The notes under the pieces were generated by a model. The model was given only the letters and a program-made list of their open reading frames with translations, was not told where the DNA came from and searched no databases. The position numbers and the translations under genes are program-made. A DNA stretch of 64,000 nt from Allorhodopirellula solitaria (GTDB lineage Bacteria > Planctomycetota > Planctomycetia > Pirellulales > Pirellulaceae): assembly GCF_007859855.1 (NCBI RefSeq), contig NZ_SJPK01000002.1, forward strand, positions 367,003 to 431,002, written 5' to 3'. Shown here one piece after another: positions 1 through 8,684 of the stretch. The first letter of the stretch is position 1; every line of letters starts with the position of its first letter.

Positions 1-23
1 GCCAGCGCTGTTACTCTGTCCAT

Positions 24-96
24 GCGGAAACTCCGTTCTCCGAGGTGACGAGGTTGTAATTCAAGTCACTTTATGAACGGTTTTCCGCTTTTTTTA
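24..96 (+). terminator. Nested hairpin followed by T-run (putative intrinsic terminator)
   Basis: The arm GCGGAAA plus CCGTTC (24-38) can pair with GAACGG plus TTTTCCGC (75-88), leaving a small bulge. Inside the loop GTGAC and GTCAC form a second stem. Seven T residues follow at 89-95. This looks like the 3' end of a plus-strand transcript starting to the left of the window, since no gene in the window ends here. The long loop makes the call tentative. Confidence 0.45.
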
Positions 97-169
97 TAGA
101 TCAATCCTTAACTTGATGCCTATGAGGTCAGCGGATCGCCACCTACGGCGTCTCGTTGGTCGTGGAACG

Positions 170-300
170 TCGACCCCGAAGTGGGGCGCAGATCCCGTCC
201 TGAGTGATTTTCAACCCCCATTCGGGGTTGGCCCTTGAGGCTCGCGTCGTATCCGGTGGTGTTCGCTTGCGCTCAAACCACCGGCTATTTTCTATCATCC
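170..300. repeat. Degenerate copy of the 234-bp array unit
   Basis: This stretch carries, in the same order as the array at 54.8-57.7 kb, a GACCCCGAAG block, the CAACCCC/CGGGGTTGG hairpin, and GGTGGTGTTCGCTTGCGCTC followed by AAACCACCGGCTATTTTCTA. Intervening sequence is diverged and the rest of the unit (CCGCATTCGCGG, CCGGGGAT) is missing. The region 1-364 has no convincing gene; short ORFs here are products of the repeat. It is probably a decayed solitary copy left downstream of the minus-strand gene that ends at 365. Confidence 0.75.
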
Positions 301-364
301 CTGGCAGCTTGTCTGACAGGAAATCAGGCCGACAAACTTTGCTGTCACGCGGTGCAAGCCGGAT

Positions 365-3220
365 TCAAAGCCCCGTCTTGGAATTCGTCCTCGCAATTTC
401 GACGACGAGGTCAGCGACGACGCGATTGGAATACTGAGTCAGCGTTCCATCGGCACCGCGGAACCACTTCAATACCGGGGTTTGGTAGTCGGCAGGCGGA
501 TAGGTGGGTGGACGATCGTTTCCCGTCCCCCAAGCCGTGCTCCGCCAGTGCGGAGCGGCAGCAGGAGCGTTCGGATCGGCCGGTGCGAGATAGAATTCGC
601 CGCCCAGGGCACAACGCAGGTCACTGCCGAGGATCACGCGCGTCTGTTCCATTGCCTCCTCCGGTGCAACGTCGAGTTGACTGCTGAGCGAGGCGAGGAA
701 ATCGGCCGCCGCAGCACTGCTCGTCGATGCTCGGCGATAGAGAAACTCGTTGACCCAGCCTTCGAGTTGGCTGCCATGAAGATTGCCCACATGAGCGCGG
801 ACTTGGGCCGAGTCGTCGGTCTCCTCCGCGGCAAGTTGTGAGATAGCCGCAGTCAACAGAGCCGGATCAAACGACAGGATACTGAACTCACCCCCGGTGA
901 AACGGTAAACACCCCCGAGCAATCGGGTCATGTTCGGACCCACCGTTTGGCCGCGACCGATGCCGAGCGGCAAGCGGTCGAGCATGCCCGGCAGCGGCCA
1001 GGCCCCGAGATAGCCGGGCAGGGTCTGCAAGGCTTGGTAGCTACCGAGGATCCCATCAAATTCTTCCGGCTGAGCGGGATGAGAGTCTTTGATCCCGACG
1101 AACAGGTGTGTCGGCGGGCCGAGCACGTCACTGGCCACGTGCGCCTGCACCGCGACGATGTCATCGGCAGCAAAGCGAATGGAAGCCGTCGTGGGCGGGC
1201 CGAGTCGCTGAGCCCAGGAGCCGTAGTTCTCAGGCTGCCACGGCGCCACCTCCGCATGCACAGTCAATCGTTCGCGGCGTTCGGCGGAGTCGCCCTGCGC
1301 GGCTTGCCCCGCACCGGCAGCAACCTCGGCCTCCCGTTTGACGCTGACAAAGATCGGGTCGAGGCTGCCGAACTGCTGGGCATAGGCAGCCGCGATTTCG
1401 TTGTACCACTCGGCTTCGCTCGCCGTCACGGTTTCAATCGGATTGTCAGGGATCGGTAGGAACGTGCCACGAGCACCACGCCGCGTATCGAGGACACGGT
1501 CGCCGGCGGCAAACACGCCGCTCCCATCGGCACGCTCACCAAATCCCAACGGCAGGAAGCCAGCGTCAATGAGCGGATCGATCTCACGGACGGGCTCATA
1601 CCCAGGTGTGGCTTGATCGGCCGCCGCCAGACGCGCCAGGTACACCAGGGCAATATCGGCCTCGGACTGCATTCGTCGCCGCAATTCAATCAAGTACTGT
1701 GGCGTCAGCAGACCCTGCAGCATCTCGGGTGAGAAATACACGAAAATGGTATCATCGATACTCAGTGGATGAAGGCTGCGGGCGGTTCGAAACGCTTTCG
1801 TTTTCGCCAGGGAATCACCGGTCTTGCCCACCTCGAGAAATCGTTCGGCAATCGCTTTGCTGTTGGTGACACAGATGAAACCGTTTTGTTCGACCATGTA
1901 AGAGCGGACGGTGTTGTCGCTCGATCGCAACAGGGTGCCGCGGCCGTTCGGCATGGTGACGTTCGTCAGGGAAAGGGTTTCGGAGCCATTGGCCAATTTC
2001 TTGCGATCGCTGTTGAAGCTCGACCGCAGCAGGTACGCATTGGCGGCTTGAAAAACCACACCCATCGCAGCGCCGTCGTTCAAGTAGAGGTCGCGGCCGA
2101 TGACCGCTTGGTCGGCGATGATGGAGGGGCCGAGCATCCGCCCCATCACGGTCGTCTGCAATCCGAGTTGCTTCGTCAAACGCGCCGTGCCGTCGTTGGA
2201 CAATCCGCTCAGGGAGATCATCTGAGACAGGTCGCCGCCATACTCGTCGGTGAGATCTTGGAACCAGAGGAAATTTTTGAAGTTGCCATAGCGGATGTAA
2301 AAACACTCCGGGGGTACATGGCTCGCCATCGCTTCGGTCTCGACCTCGCTTAGGTTCGGGGCGAGGTGGGATGCCGAGGGGGTTTCTTGCCAGCTGATCG
2401 GCGCAGGCAACGGGAGGGCAGCAACATCGGCTGCTGCGGGTAGGTCGGGAGCATCGAGATCTCGGCCAGCAGCCGCTGATGCAAAAACGCGGTTGGAAAC
2501 ACGAGCCGCACCGCTGATCCAGTCCAATGTCATTAGGAGCGGATCCTGCTCCACCTCGCTGTCGGTGTTTCCGTACCAGTCCGGGAGCGGCAGTCCCAAT
2601 CGTCCCGAGAGCATGCCGACCAAGTAGGTGGGCAGCCAGGGCGGGGTGTCGAGCGATTCGATTTGTTGTCGGCTGTGGTTGGCGAAACCTGCCCACCAAG
2701 CCAAAAGTATCTGCTGACGTCGCGGCGAGTTGGGCTGAGGGCGAACTTCATACGAGCCTACGGCCCCGTCTCGATCGACGACCTCGACCGAAAATGGCTG
2801 ATCACCTGAGAACAAAAATGTGATCCGGCGAGCAACCGTTTCCTGTTGGACCTCGTCGCCATTGGCGACCTCCCGGATCAGATTGCTGACCCGACCGAGC
2901 AAACGGCCTTCTCCGAAGCGGGGCAATGGCCGCTCCGATGGCAACTCGGAGGCGCGCACCTGCACGTTTTCGCTGACGGGGAAATAGCGTTGACGGGCCG
3001 GTTGTTTGAGTCGCAGCGGCGGCGGGCCTTGGCCAAGAACCGGACGCCGCAGCGGAATCTCGATGGTGGCGATGCCATAGGGAGTTCCCGAGACCGCCGT
3101 CACGCGAGGCGCCTGGATGGCCGGTGACGCGGGGTTGGCATACTGAGCTGCCGAGGGACCGGGAAGGAACCCCATCCCGCTGGCTAGGAACAAAGCGATC
3201 ATCCGGAATCGTGGCGACAT
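365..3220 (-). CDS. Large exported protein of unknown function
   Basis: The reading frame encodes about 951 residues. I place the start at the ATG at 3220, although a TTG lies one codon upstream. The N-terminus has a basic tip, a hydrophobic core and an Ala-rich end (residues 1-26, ending near PSAAQ), which fits a Sec signal peptide. The remainder is soluble-looking with no transmembrane segment and no motif I recognise. It is probably a periplasmic or surface protein. The gene is alone on the minus strand, divergent from argH, with about 165 bp between them. Codon use matches its neighbours, so I take it as real. Confidence 0.8.
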   Translation of the reverse strand: MSPRFRMIALFLASGMGFLPGPSAAQYANPASPAIQAPRVTAVSGTPYGIATIEIPLRRPVLGQGPPPLRLKQPARQRYFPVSENVQVRASELPSERPLPRFGEGRLLGRVSNLIREVANGDEVQQETVARRITFLFSGDQPFSVEVVDRDGAVGSYEVRPQPNSPRRQQILLAWWAGFANHSRQQIESLDTPPWLPTYLVGMLSGRLGLPLPDWYGNTDSEVEQDPLLMTLDWISGAARVSNRVFASAAAGRDLDAPDLPAAADVAALPLPAPISWQETPSASHLAPNLSEVETEAMASHVPPECFYIRYGNFKNFLWFQDLTDEYGGDLSQMISLSGLSNDGTARLTKQLGLQTTVMGRMLGPSIIADQAVIGRDLYLNDGAAMGVVFQAANAYLLRSSFNSDRKKLANGSETLSLTNVTMPNGRGTLLRSSDNTVRSYMVEQNGFICVTNSKAIAERFLEVGKTGDSLAKTKAFRTARSLHPLSIDDTIFVYFSPEMLQGLLTPQYLIELRRRMQSEADIALVYLARLAAADQATPGYEPVREIDPLIDAGFLPLGFGERADGSGVFAAGDRVLDTRRGARGTFLPIPDNPIETVTASEAEWYNEIAAAYAQQFGSLDPIFVSVKREAEVAAGAGQAAQGDSAERRERLTVHAEVAPWQPENYGSWAQRLGPPTTASIRFAADDIVAVQAHVASDVLGPPTHLFVGIKDSHPAQPEEFDGILGSYQALQTLPGYLGAWPLPGMLDRLPLGIGRGQTVGPNMTRLLGGVYRFTGGEFSILSFDPALLTAAISQLAAEETDDSAQVRAHVGNLHGSQLEGWVNEFLYRRASTSSAAAADFLASLSSQLDVAPEEAMEQTRVILGSDLRCALGGEFYLAPADPNAPAAAPHWRSTAWGTGNDRPPTYPPADYQTPVLKWFRGADGTLTQYSNRVVADLVVEIARTNSKTGL

Positions 3221-3386
3221 CAAGTTTTCAGTGCTCAGGGTGGGAGAATGAAGGACTTCGACCGGAGTGACCGGTTTTCAGCCAGGCGGGTTTGAGGCAT
3301 CCTACAGGGAGGTGCGCCCGCGTGTCGGACGGTCGTCAACCGCTCGCTCTCTCCTTATTTCGCCCACATTCGCTTGAAAGTCAACC

Positions 3387-4763
3387 GTGGCTAGCCCTTC
3401 CCGCAGCGGTGTTTTTGCCGCCCAAACCGATCAACGACTCGAAGCCTATGCCGAAAGCATTACTTTCGATTCGCGGCTTTATCAACAGGACATTCGTGGC
3501 TCGATCGCTCACGCCAAGATGCTCTGCAACGTAGGTTTGATCAGCGAAGAGGAACTCACGAGGATCTGCGAGGAACTCGAGAATATTCGCGGGCAATTCG
3601 ATCGCAGCGAATTGCCGCTGCGTTTTGAGCTCGAAGACATCCACATGCATGTCGAGCAAGCGTTGATTGATGCGACCGGCGACGTGGGGCGGAAACTGCA
3701 TACCGCCCGCAGTCGCAACGACCAGGTCAGCACCGATATCCGGATATGGATCCGCGAATCGCTCGATGCCATTGACGCTCTGCTGCTTGACCTCCAGCGT
3801 GCTTTCCTGAGCCGCTGTGAGGATGACTTCGATGTGATCCTGCCGGCTTACACGCACCTGCAGCGCGCCCAACCCGTGCTCGCCCCGCACTACTGGCTCG
3901 CCTACATGGAAAAGTTAGAGCGGGACCGTGCGCGACTCGCCGATTGCCGCCGCCGCGTCAATCAGTGCCCCCTCGGCATCGCTGCGGTCGCCGGCACGAC
4001 GCTGCCGATCGACCGCCAACAGACCGCCGAAGCCCTGGAGTTTGAAGGCATCACCGCGAACAGCCTCGACACGAGCAGTGACCGTGATTTTGTCATCGAA
4101 TCCTCTTTCGTGCTGTCGATGATCGCATCCCACCTCAGCGGCTGGGCCGAAGAGTGGATCCTGTGGAGTACCGTCGAGTTTGATTTCATCGCCATCGGAC
4201 AGGAATTCTGCACCGGCAGCAGCATCATGCCGCAGAAGGTCAACCCCGATACACTCGAACTGACCCGGGGCAAGTCGGCACGCGTCATGGGCGCCCTGCA
4301 AACGCTGATGCTGCTCGTGAAAAATCTGCCGCTGGCCTACAACCGCGACTTGCAAGAGGACAAACCACCCCTGTTTGACTCCTTTGACACGACACGGGCG
4401 ATGTTGGAACTGGCGATTCCGATCGTCGCCGGGGCGAAGCTAAAACGGGATTCCATCGCGGCCCGGATCGAAAAGGGGTATCTCGACGCAACCACGTTGA
4501 TGGAATGGATGATCCGCAAGGGCATGCCGCAGCGAACGGCCCATCACCTCGTCGGCGCGATCGTGGGCGAAGCGATGTCCCGCGGTGTGCCGCTGGCTGA
4601 ACTGCCGATCGAAACCCTGCAAGGACTCAGCAGCGAGATCGACGAGAGCGTCTATGAGGTGTTGGGCACCCAGAACGCCGTCGCTGCGTTCTGTAGCGAG
4701 GGATCGACCGCCCCCCATCGTGTTCGCGAGCAGATTGACCTTTGGAAAAAGCGACTGGGGTAG
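3387..4763 (+). CDS. argH: Argininosuccinate lyase
   Basis: This protein cleaves argininosuccinate into arginine and fumarate, the last step of arginine biosynthesis in the cytoplasm. The 458-residue length is usual for the family. The fumarase/aspartase superfamily signature GSSIMPQKVNPD starts at residue 277 and carries the catalytic Ser loop. Earlier motifs such as RSRNDQVSTD (around residue 110) and the THLQRAQP region are also typical. It is the first gene of a plus-strand run leading into hemX-like and hemA genes, 40 bp before the next start. No other arginine gene is in the window. Confidence 0.97.
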   Translation: MASPSRSGVFAAQTDQRLEAYAESITFDSRLYQQDIRGSIAHAKMLCNVGLISEEELTRICEELENIRGQFDRSELPLRFELEDIHMHVEQALIDATGDVGRKLHTARSRNDQVSTDIRIWIRESLDAIDALLLDLQRAFLSRCEDDFDVILPAYTHLQRAQPVLAPHYWLAYMEKLERDRARLADCRRRVNQCPLGIAAVAGTTLPIDRQQTAEALEFEGITANSLDTSSDRDFVIESSFVLSMIASHLSGWAEEWILWSTVEFDFIAIGQEFCTGSSIMPQKVNPDTLELTRGKSARVMGALQTLMLLVKNLPLAYNRDLQEDKPPLFDSFDTTRAMLELAIPIVAGAKLKRDSIAARIEKGYLDATTLMEWMIRKGMPQRTAHHLVGAIVGEAMSRGVPLAELPIETLQGLSSEIDESVYEVLGTQNAVAAFCSEGSTAPHRVREQIDLWKKRLG

Positions 4764-4803
4764 GCAATGTCCGGATAGGCATCTCTTTGTGTAGGATACG
4801 GCA

Positions 4804-5763
4804 ATGCTCCCCATTCTTCATCAAATATCGATCACTTGTTTCACGACCAGCTACGCGATCGCGCTCCTGATCGAGCTGCTGCGGCTGGTCGGCCGGCGTG
4901 TGCCTGGACGCGGTTTAGCGGAGCTGGTGATGATGGCGATTGGGATTTTTACCCACGTTGCCTATCTTTCGCTGCGGGCGACTGCGGACATCCCGGGCGG
5001 CGGCGCCGGCACGGCGGACGGGCAGGTGATCGAGGCCGGGCGGTTGGCGACGTGGACCGATTTTTCGTTGATGGTCTCCCTGGGGCTGGCGATCTGCTAT
5101 TTCGTTCTTTACCTACGCCGTCCCGATACCGTCATTGGCTTCTTCTTTCTGCCTGCCATTCTCGGCTTGATCGCGTTGGCGATCTCGGTGCGGCATCTGC
5201 CCCCATTTGACCGCGGGGAAGCCACAGCGTTTTGGCGAAACGTGCATGCGATTTCGATGATGCTCGGATCCGCTGCAGTGCTGTTCGGTTTCCTCGCCGG
5301 TGCGATGTACCTAGTCCAGTCGTGGCGTCTGAAGCACAAACGGGCTGGCTCGGCACTGCGATTGCCCACCCTGGAGACGCTGCAGAATCTCAATCGCCGT
5401 TGTCTCGTGATCAGCACGGTCGCCGTGGGCGTGGGATTGGTATCGGGCGTCGTGATGAACCTCAACCGCTGGGGGGAGATTCCCTGGACCAACCGCGGCA
5501 TCATGCTATCGGGGGTTCTGTTCGTGTGGTTGGCCTCGGCGACGATGGTGGAATATTTCTATGCTCCGGCGAGCCGGGGCCGCAAAGTCGCCTACCTGAC
5601 CTTGGCGAGTTTCGGGTTCCTCGTGCTGGCCATGTCGGGCGTGTTGACGACTCCTCATGGAGGCGCGGCGCATCCTGCCGGGGTCAATGCAGAAACGGTA
5701 GGTGACGAAACGTCTCCGGCCGATTTGCCTGCCCCCGCCGACCGGCAGCGAGGTGACGCATGA
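4804..5763 (+). CDS. Cytochrome c assembly / HemX-type membrane protein
   Basis: This is a 319-residue polytopic inner-membrane protein with about eight hydrophobic segments. It resembles the CcmC/CcsA/HemX superfamily, whose members handle heme during cytochrome c maturation or influence glutamyl-tRNA reductase levels. Its stop overlaps the hemA start in an ATGA arrangement at 5760-5763, so the two are probably translationally coupled. The hemX-hemA order is known from Firmicutes and supports the HemX reading, though a CcsA role cannot be excluded. The C-terminal tail (about 30 residues) is hydrophilic and probably dispensable. Confidence 0.85.
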   Translation: MLPILHQISITCFTTSYAIALLIELLRLVGRRVPGRGLAELVMMAIGIFTHVAYLSLRATADIPGGGAGTADGQVIEAGRLATWTDFSLMVSLGLAICYFVLYLRRPDTVIGFFFLPAILGLIALAISVRHLPPFDRGEATAFWRNVHAISMMLGSAAVLFGFLAGAMYLVQSWRLKHKRAGSALRLPTLETLQNLNRRCLVISTVAVGVGLVSGVVMNLNRWGEIPWTNRGIMLSGVLFVWLASATMVEYFYAPASRGRKVAYLTLASFGFLVLAMSGVLTTPHGGAAHPAGVNAETVGDETSPADLPAPADRQRGDA

Positions 5764-7085
5764 CGCTGCATATGATCGGCTGTTCGCATCACGATGCCGC
5801 AGTCGAAGTTCGTGAACAGCTCTCGTTCTCATCGGAGCATTCCTCGCAGGCCCTTGCCACGTTCAGCGAGCGGTTTGATGGCGCTGAGCTCGTCGTCCTG
5901 TCCACCTGCAATCGTGTGGAACTCTATGCCGCGGGCGGACCATTCGGTTCCGGCTTGACTGCGAGCGAGTCCGCTTCGGGATCGTGGTCGGACGAGCAGG
6001 TACGCACAGCGTTGATCGAGTTCGTAGCTGAATGCTTGCAGAAACGTGCGGAGTTTGTGGGCGAACACATGATCGTTCGCCAGGGCCGTGAGGCCGTCGA
6101 TCACTTGTTTCTCGTCGCCGCGAGCCTCGACAGCATGGTGGTCGGCGAGGCGCAGATTCTTTCACAGGTGAAACAGGCCTATGACTTGTCGAATCTCGCC
6201 GGTGCGACGGGACCGCTGACCCATGCCGCCTTCCAGGCTGCCAACCGAGCGGCCAAACGCGTGCAGACCGAGACCACCATCCACCGCCGGCGGTTGAGTG
6301 TGCCGAGTGTCGCCATCGGCGAGGTGGTCCCTGAGGTGTTTGAGACACTGCGCGGAAAACGCGTTGTCTTGTGCGGTGCGGGTGAGATGGCCGAAGAGAC
6401 GTTGCGGTACCTCAAGAGCGGTGGTAGCAATGATCTGTGTATCGTCAATCGCGGCCAAGAGCGAGCTGCGGCCCTCGCACAGGTCTTCGATGCGCAAACA
6501 GCGCCACTCGACGAACTCTCCGATCAGATTGTCGCCGCCGATCTGTTAATCGGTACGACATCGGCCGAAGAGCCACTCGTCGATGCAGCTACGTTTGCGA
6601 GGCTCAATGCCCAGCGAGGCGGGCGGGTCCTACTCGTGCTCGATCTCGCCGTTCCACGTGATTTTGAGCCGGTGATCGGCGAGGAGCCCGGCGTCTACCT
6701 GTACCAGATCGACGACCTGCAAGCGGCGTGCAATCGCAATCGACGCGAACGCGAAAAACAATGGCCCAAAGCCAAGGGGATCCTGGACGAAGAGGTCCAG
6801 CGGTTTTTTGATGTCTTGCAACAGCGGGCCACCGGTCCAGTTATTCAGCGACTCCGCCAGCGTGCTGATCAAGTCAAAACGGCTGAGCTGGAAAGGCTGC
6901 TGGGCAAACTCAATGGCTGCAACGACCCCGCGATCACCAAGGAAATTGAAAAGTCCTTTGATCGACTCACCAACAAACTATTGCACCCGCCCATGGCTTC
7001 GCTGCGTGATGACGCCGCCGCAGGCCATTCGCGGGGGCTGCTCGAAGCCCTCCGACATCTGTTCAATCTCGGCGACGATTTATAA
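5760..7085 (+). CDS. hemA: Glutamyl-tRNA reductase
   Basis: HemA reduces glutamyl-tRNA(Glu) to glutamate-1-semialdehyde with NADPH, the first committed step of C5-pathway heme synthesis. The 441-residue protein carries the N-terminal catalytic motif STCNRVELYA, with the active-site Cys near residue 50. The HMIVRQGREAVDHLFLVAAS and GEAQILSQVK motifs follow, then a Rossmann NADPH-binding segment (LCGAGEMAEE) and a helical dimerisation domain at the C-terminus. The start overlaps the hemX-like stop. An insertion around residues 60-80 slightly lengthens the catalytic domain. Confidence 0.97.
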   Translation: MTLHMIGCSHHDAAVEVREQLSFSSEHSSQALATFSERFDGAELVVLSTCNRVELYAAGGPFGSGLTASESASGSWSDEQVRTALIEFVAECLQKRAEFVGEHMIVRQGREAVDHLFLVAASLDSMVVGEAQILSQVKQAYDLSNLAGATGPLTHAAFQAANRAAKRVQTETTIHRRRLSVPSVAIGEVVPEVFETLRGKRVVLCGAGEMAEETLRYLKSGGSNDLCIVNRGQERAAALAQVFDAQTAPLDELSDQIVAADLLIGTTSAEEPLVDAATFARLNAQRGGRVLLVLDLAVPRDFEPVIGEEPGVYLYQIDDLQAACNRNRREREKQWPKAKGILDEEVQRFFDVLQQRATGPVIQRLRQRADQVKTAELERLLGKLNGCNDPAITKEIEKSFDRLTNKLLHPPMASLRDDAAAGHSRGLLEALRHLFNLGDDL

Positions 7086-7273
7086 GGTTCTTGCCGATTG
7101 GCCCACGTTTTCAGTTATATTAGGACGCGGTGTCCTGCGTACGTCTTGGCACCAACCCAAGACTGTCGGTGCCACCTCCTCCGCAGCGGGCGGAAGCCCC
7201 GACTCAACGGATTCGTGTTTGCGGCAGTCCAGATCTTCTGCCTCTCCATTCTCCCACTCTCTCTCCACTGAAT

Positions 7274-8038
7274 ATGCTTTACCGCCAACGATTTGTCCTG
7301 CCTCTCACCATTTCGGCCCTCGCACTGTCGACAGCATTCATGTCGGCCCCTCATGCCACCGCCCAGGACGCCGGTCTTGCTGAGAAAGCTGCTGCGGTCC
7401 CACGCACCCTCGAGGGCGGTGAGGTCACCGAGTTGTTTGATGGCGAAACGCTCGACGGCTGGCGGGGCCGCGATGATCTGTGGTCGGCTGAAGACGGTGC
7501 GATTGTTGGCCGGACGACCAAAGAGGATCCGATCAAACAGAATACCTTTTTGATTCTCGATGAAGAGATCCAAGGTGATTTCGAGCTCACTCTGCAGTTC
7601 AAAATCGATGGCGGTAACTCAGGGATCCAGTATCACAGCCGGGTTCTCGACGAAGACAAGTTCGTTGTCTCGGGTTACCAAGCCGATATTGACGCAGCGA
7701 ACCGCTATGCGGGTATCCTGTACGAAGAGAGAGGACGCGGCATTTTGGCTCTGCGTGGCCAAGAGGTCGCGATCACAGAAGACGGGGAGAAACAAGCCGA
7801 AACCGTTGCCGATGCCGCTGAACTCGGCAGAGGCATCCATCCGGGCCAGTGGAATGATTACCGGATCGTGGTTCGCGGTCACCAACTCGAACACTTCATC
7901 AACGGAGCCCTCACGATGCAGGTGACCGACAACCAAACCGATCACTGGCGTGATTCCGGCGTGATCGCGCTGCAGCTGCACCAGGGCCCGCCGATGACGG
8001 TGAGGTTTAAAAAGATCACGTTGCGGCAATGGAAATAG
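7274..8038 (+). CDS. Exported DUF1080 (3-keto-disaccharide hydrolase-like) protein
   Basis: I place the start at the ATG at 7274 because it begins a clean signal peptide (MLYRQRFVLPLTISALALST, then an Ala-rich end); upstream codons in the same frame look non-coding. The mature part, about 220 residues, matches the DUF1080 family: an ELFDGETLDGWRG opening, a middle section with GNSGIQYHSR, and a final YRIVVRGHQLEHFINGA segment. The fold is concanavalin-like and several members act on sugars; the family is strongly expanded in planctomycetes. It is probably periplasmic or surface located. The downstream sigma factor gene starts 8 bp after its stop. Confidence 0.9.
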   Translation: MLYRQRFVLPLTISALALSTAFMSAPHATAQDAGLAEKAAAVPRTLEGGEVTELFDGETLDGWRGRDDLWSAEDGAIVGRTTKEDPIKQNTFLILDEEIQGDFELTLQFKIDGGNSGIQYHSRVLDEDKFVVSGYQADIDAANRYAGILYEERGRGILALRGQEVAITEDGEKQAETVADAAELGRGIHPGQWNDYRIVVRGHQLEHFINGALTMQVTDNQTDHWRDSGVIALQLHQGPPMTVRFKKITLRQWK

Positions 8039-8045
8039 CCTTCCG

Positions 8046-8684
8046 ATGACCAAATCCATTTGGCCGCAAGGTGACAAGACCGACGTGCTGATCCAATCGG
8101 CACGCGGGGGCGATCCCGATGCGGTCAATCAGTTGCTCGACCGACACCGCGCCGCGATCCATCGTCTCGTCGAGATGCGACTCGATCGAAGGGTTCAGCA
8201 GCGGGTTGACGTCAGCGATGTCGTTCAAGATGTTTTGGTCGATGCCAGTGGTCGACTCGATCAGTACCTGAGCGATCCTGGCATGGCGTTTCACCTCTGG
8301 TTGCGGCAAATCGCATGGGACCGGATCATCGACACTTACCGGCGACACCGCGTCAGCGCCAAACGCAGCATGGACCGGGAACAGCCCATCAACCGCGGGG
8401 CGATCGATGAGTCGACGATGAACCTTGCCATCCAGCTCAGTGATCCGGGGCTGGGCCCCGCGGCAGTCGCGACTCAGCACGAGATTGCCCGCCACGTCGA
8501 AACCGCCATTGAAACGCTCGAGGACGCCGACCGAGAGGTGATCTTAATGCGTCACTACGAACACCTATCCAACCTCGAGATCTCCGAGGTGCTCGGCCTG
8601 CAACCCGCTGCGGCGAGCATGCGATACCTCCGTGCCCTCCGCCGCCTCCGCAGCGTGCTCGAACAAGAAGATGAAACGGGATGA
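8046..8684 (+). CDS. ECF-type RNA polymerase sigma factor
   Basis: The 212-residue protein has sigma region 2 (about residues 30-105, with DVSDVVQDVLVDASGRLDQY and FHLWLRQIAWDRIIDTYRRH) and sigma region 4 (about 150-205, with an LSNLEISEVLGLQPAAASMR helix-turn-helix). It would direct core RNA polymerase to a specific promoter set. It sits between an exported DUF1080 gene and a Sua5-phosphatase fusion whose ATG overlaps its stop (ATGA at 8681-8684). No anti-sigma gene is adjacent, so its control is not evident from the sequence. Regulon unknown. Confidence 0.92.
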   Translation: MTKSIWPQGDKTDVLIQSARGGDPDAVNQLLDRHRAAIHRLVEMRLDRRVQQRVDVSDVVQDVLVDASGRLDQYLSDPGMAFHLWLRQIAWDRIIDTYRRHRVSAKRSMDREQPINRGAIDESTMNLAIQLSDPGLGPAAVATQHEIARHVETAIETLEDADREVILMRHYEHLSNLEISEVLGLQPAAASMRYLRALRRLRSVLEQEDETG

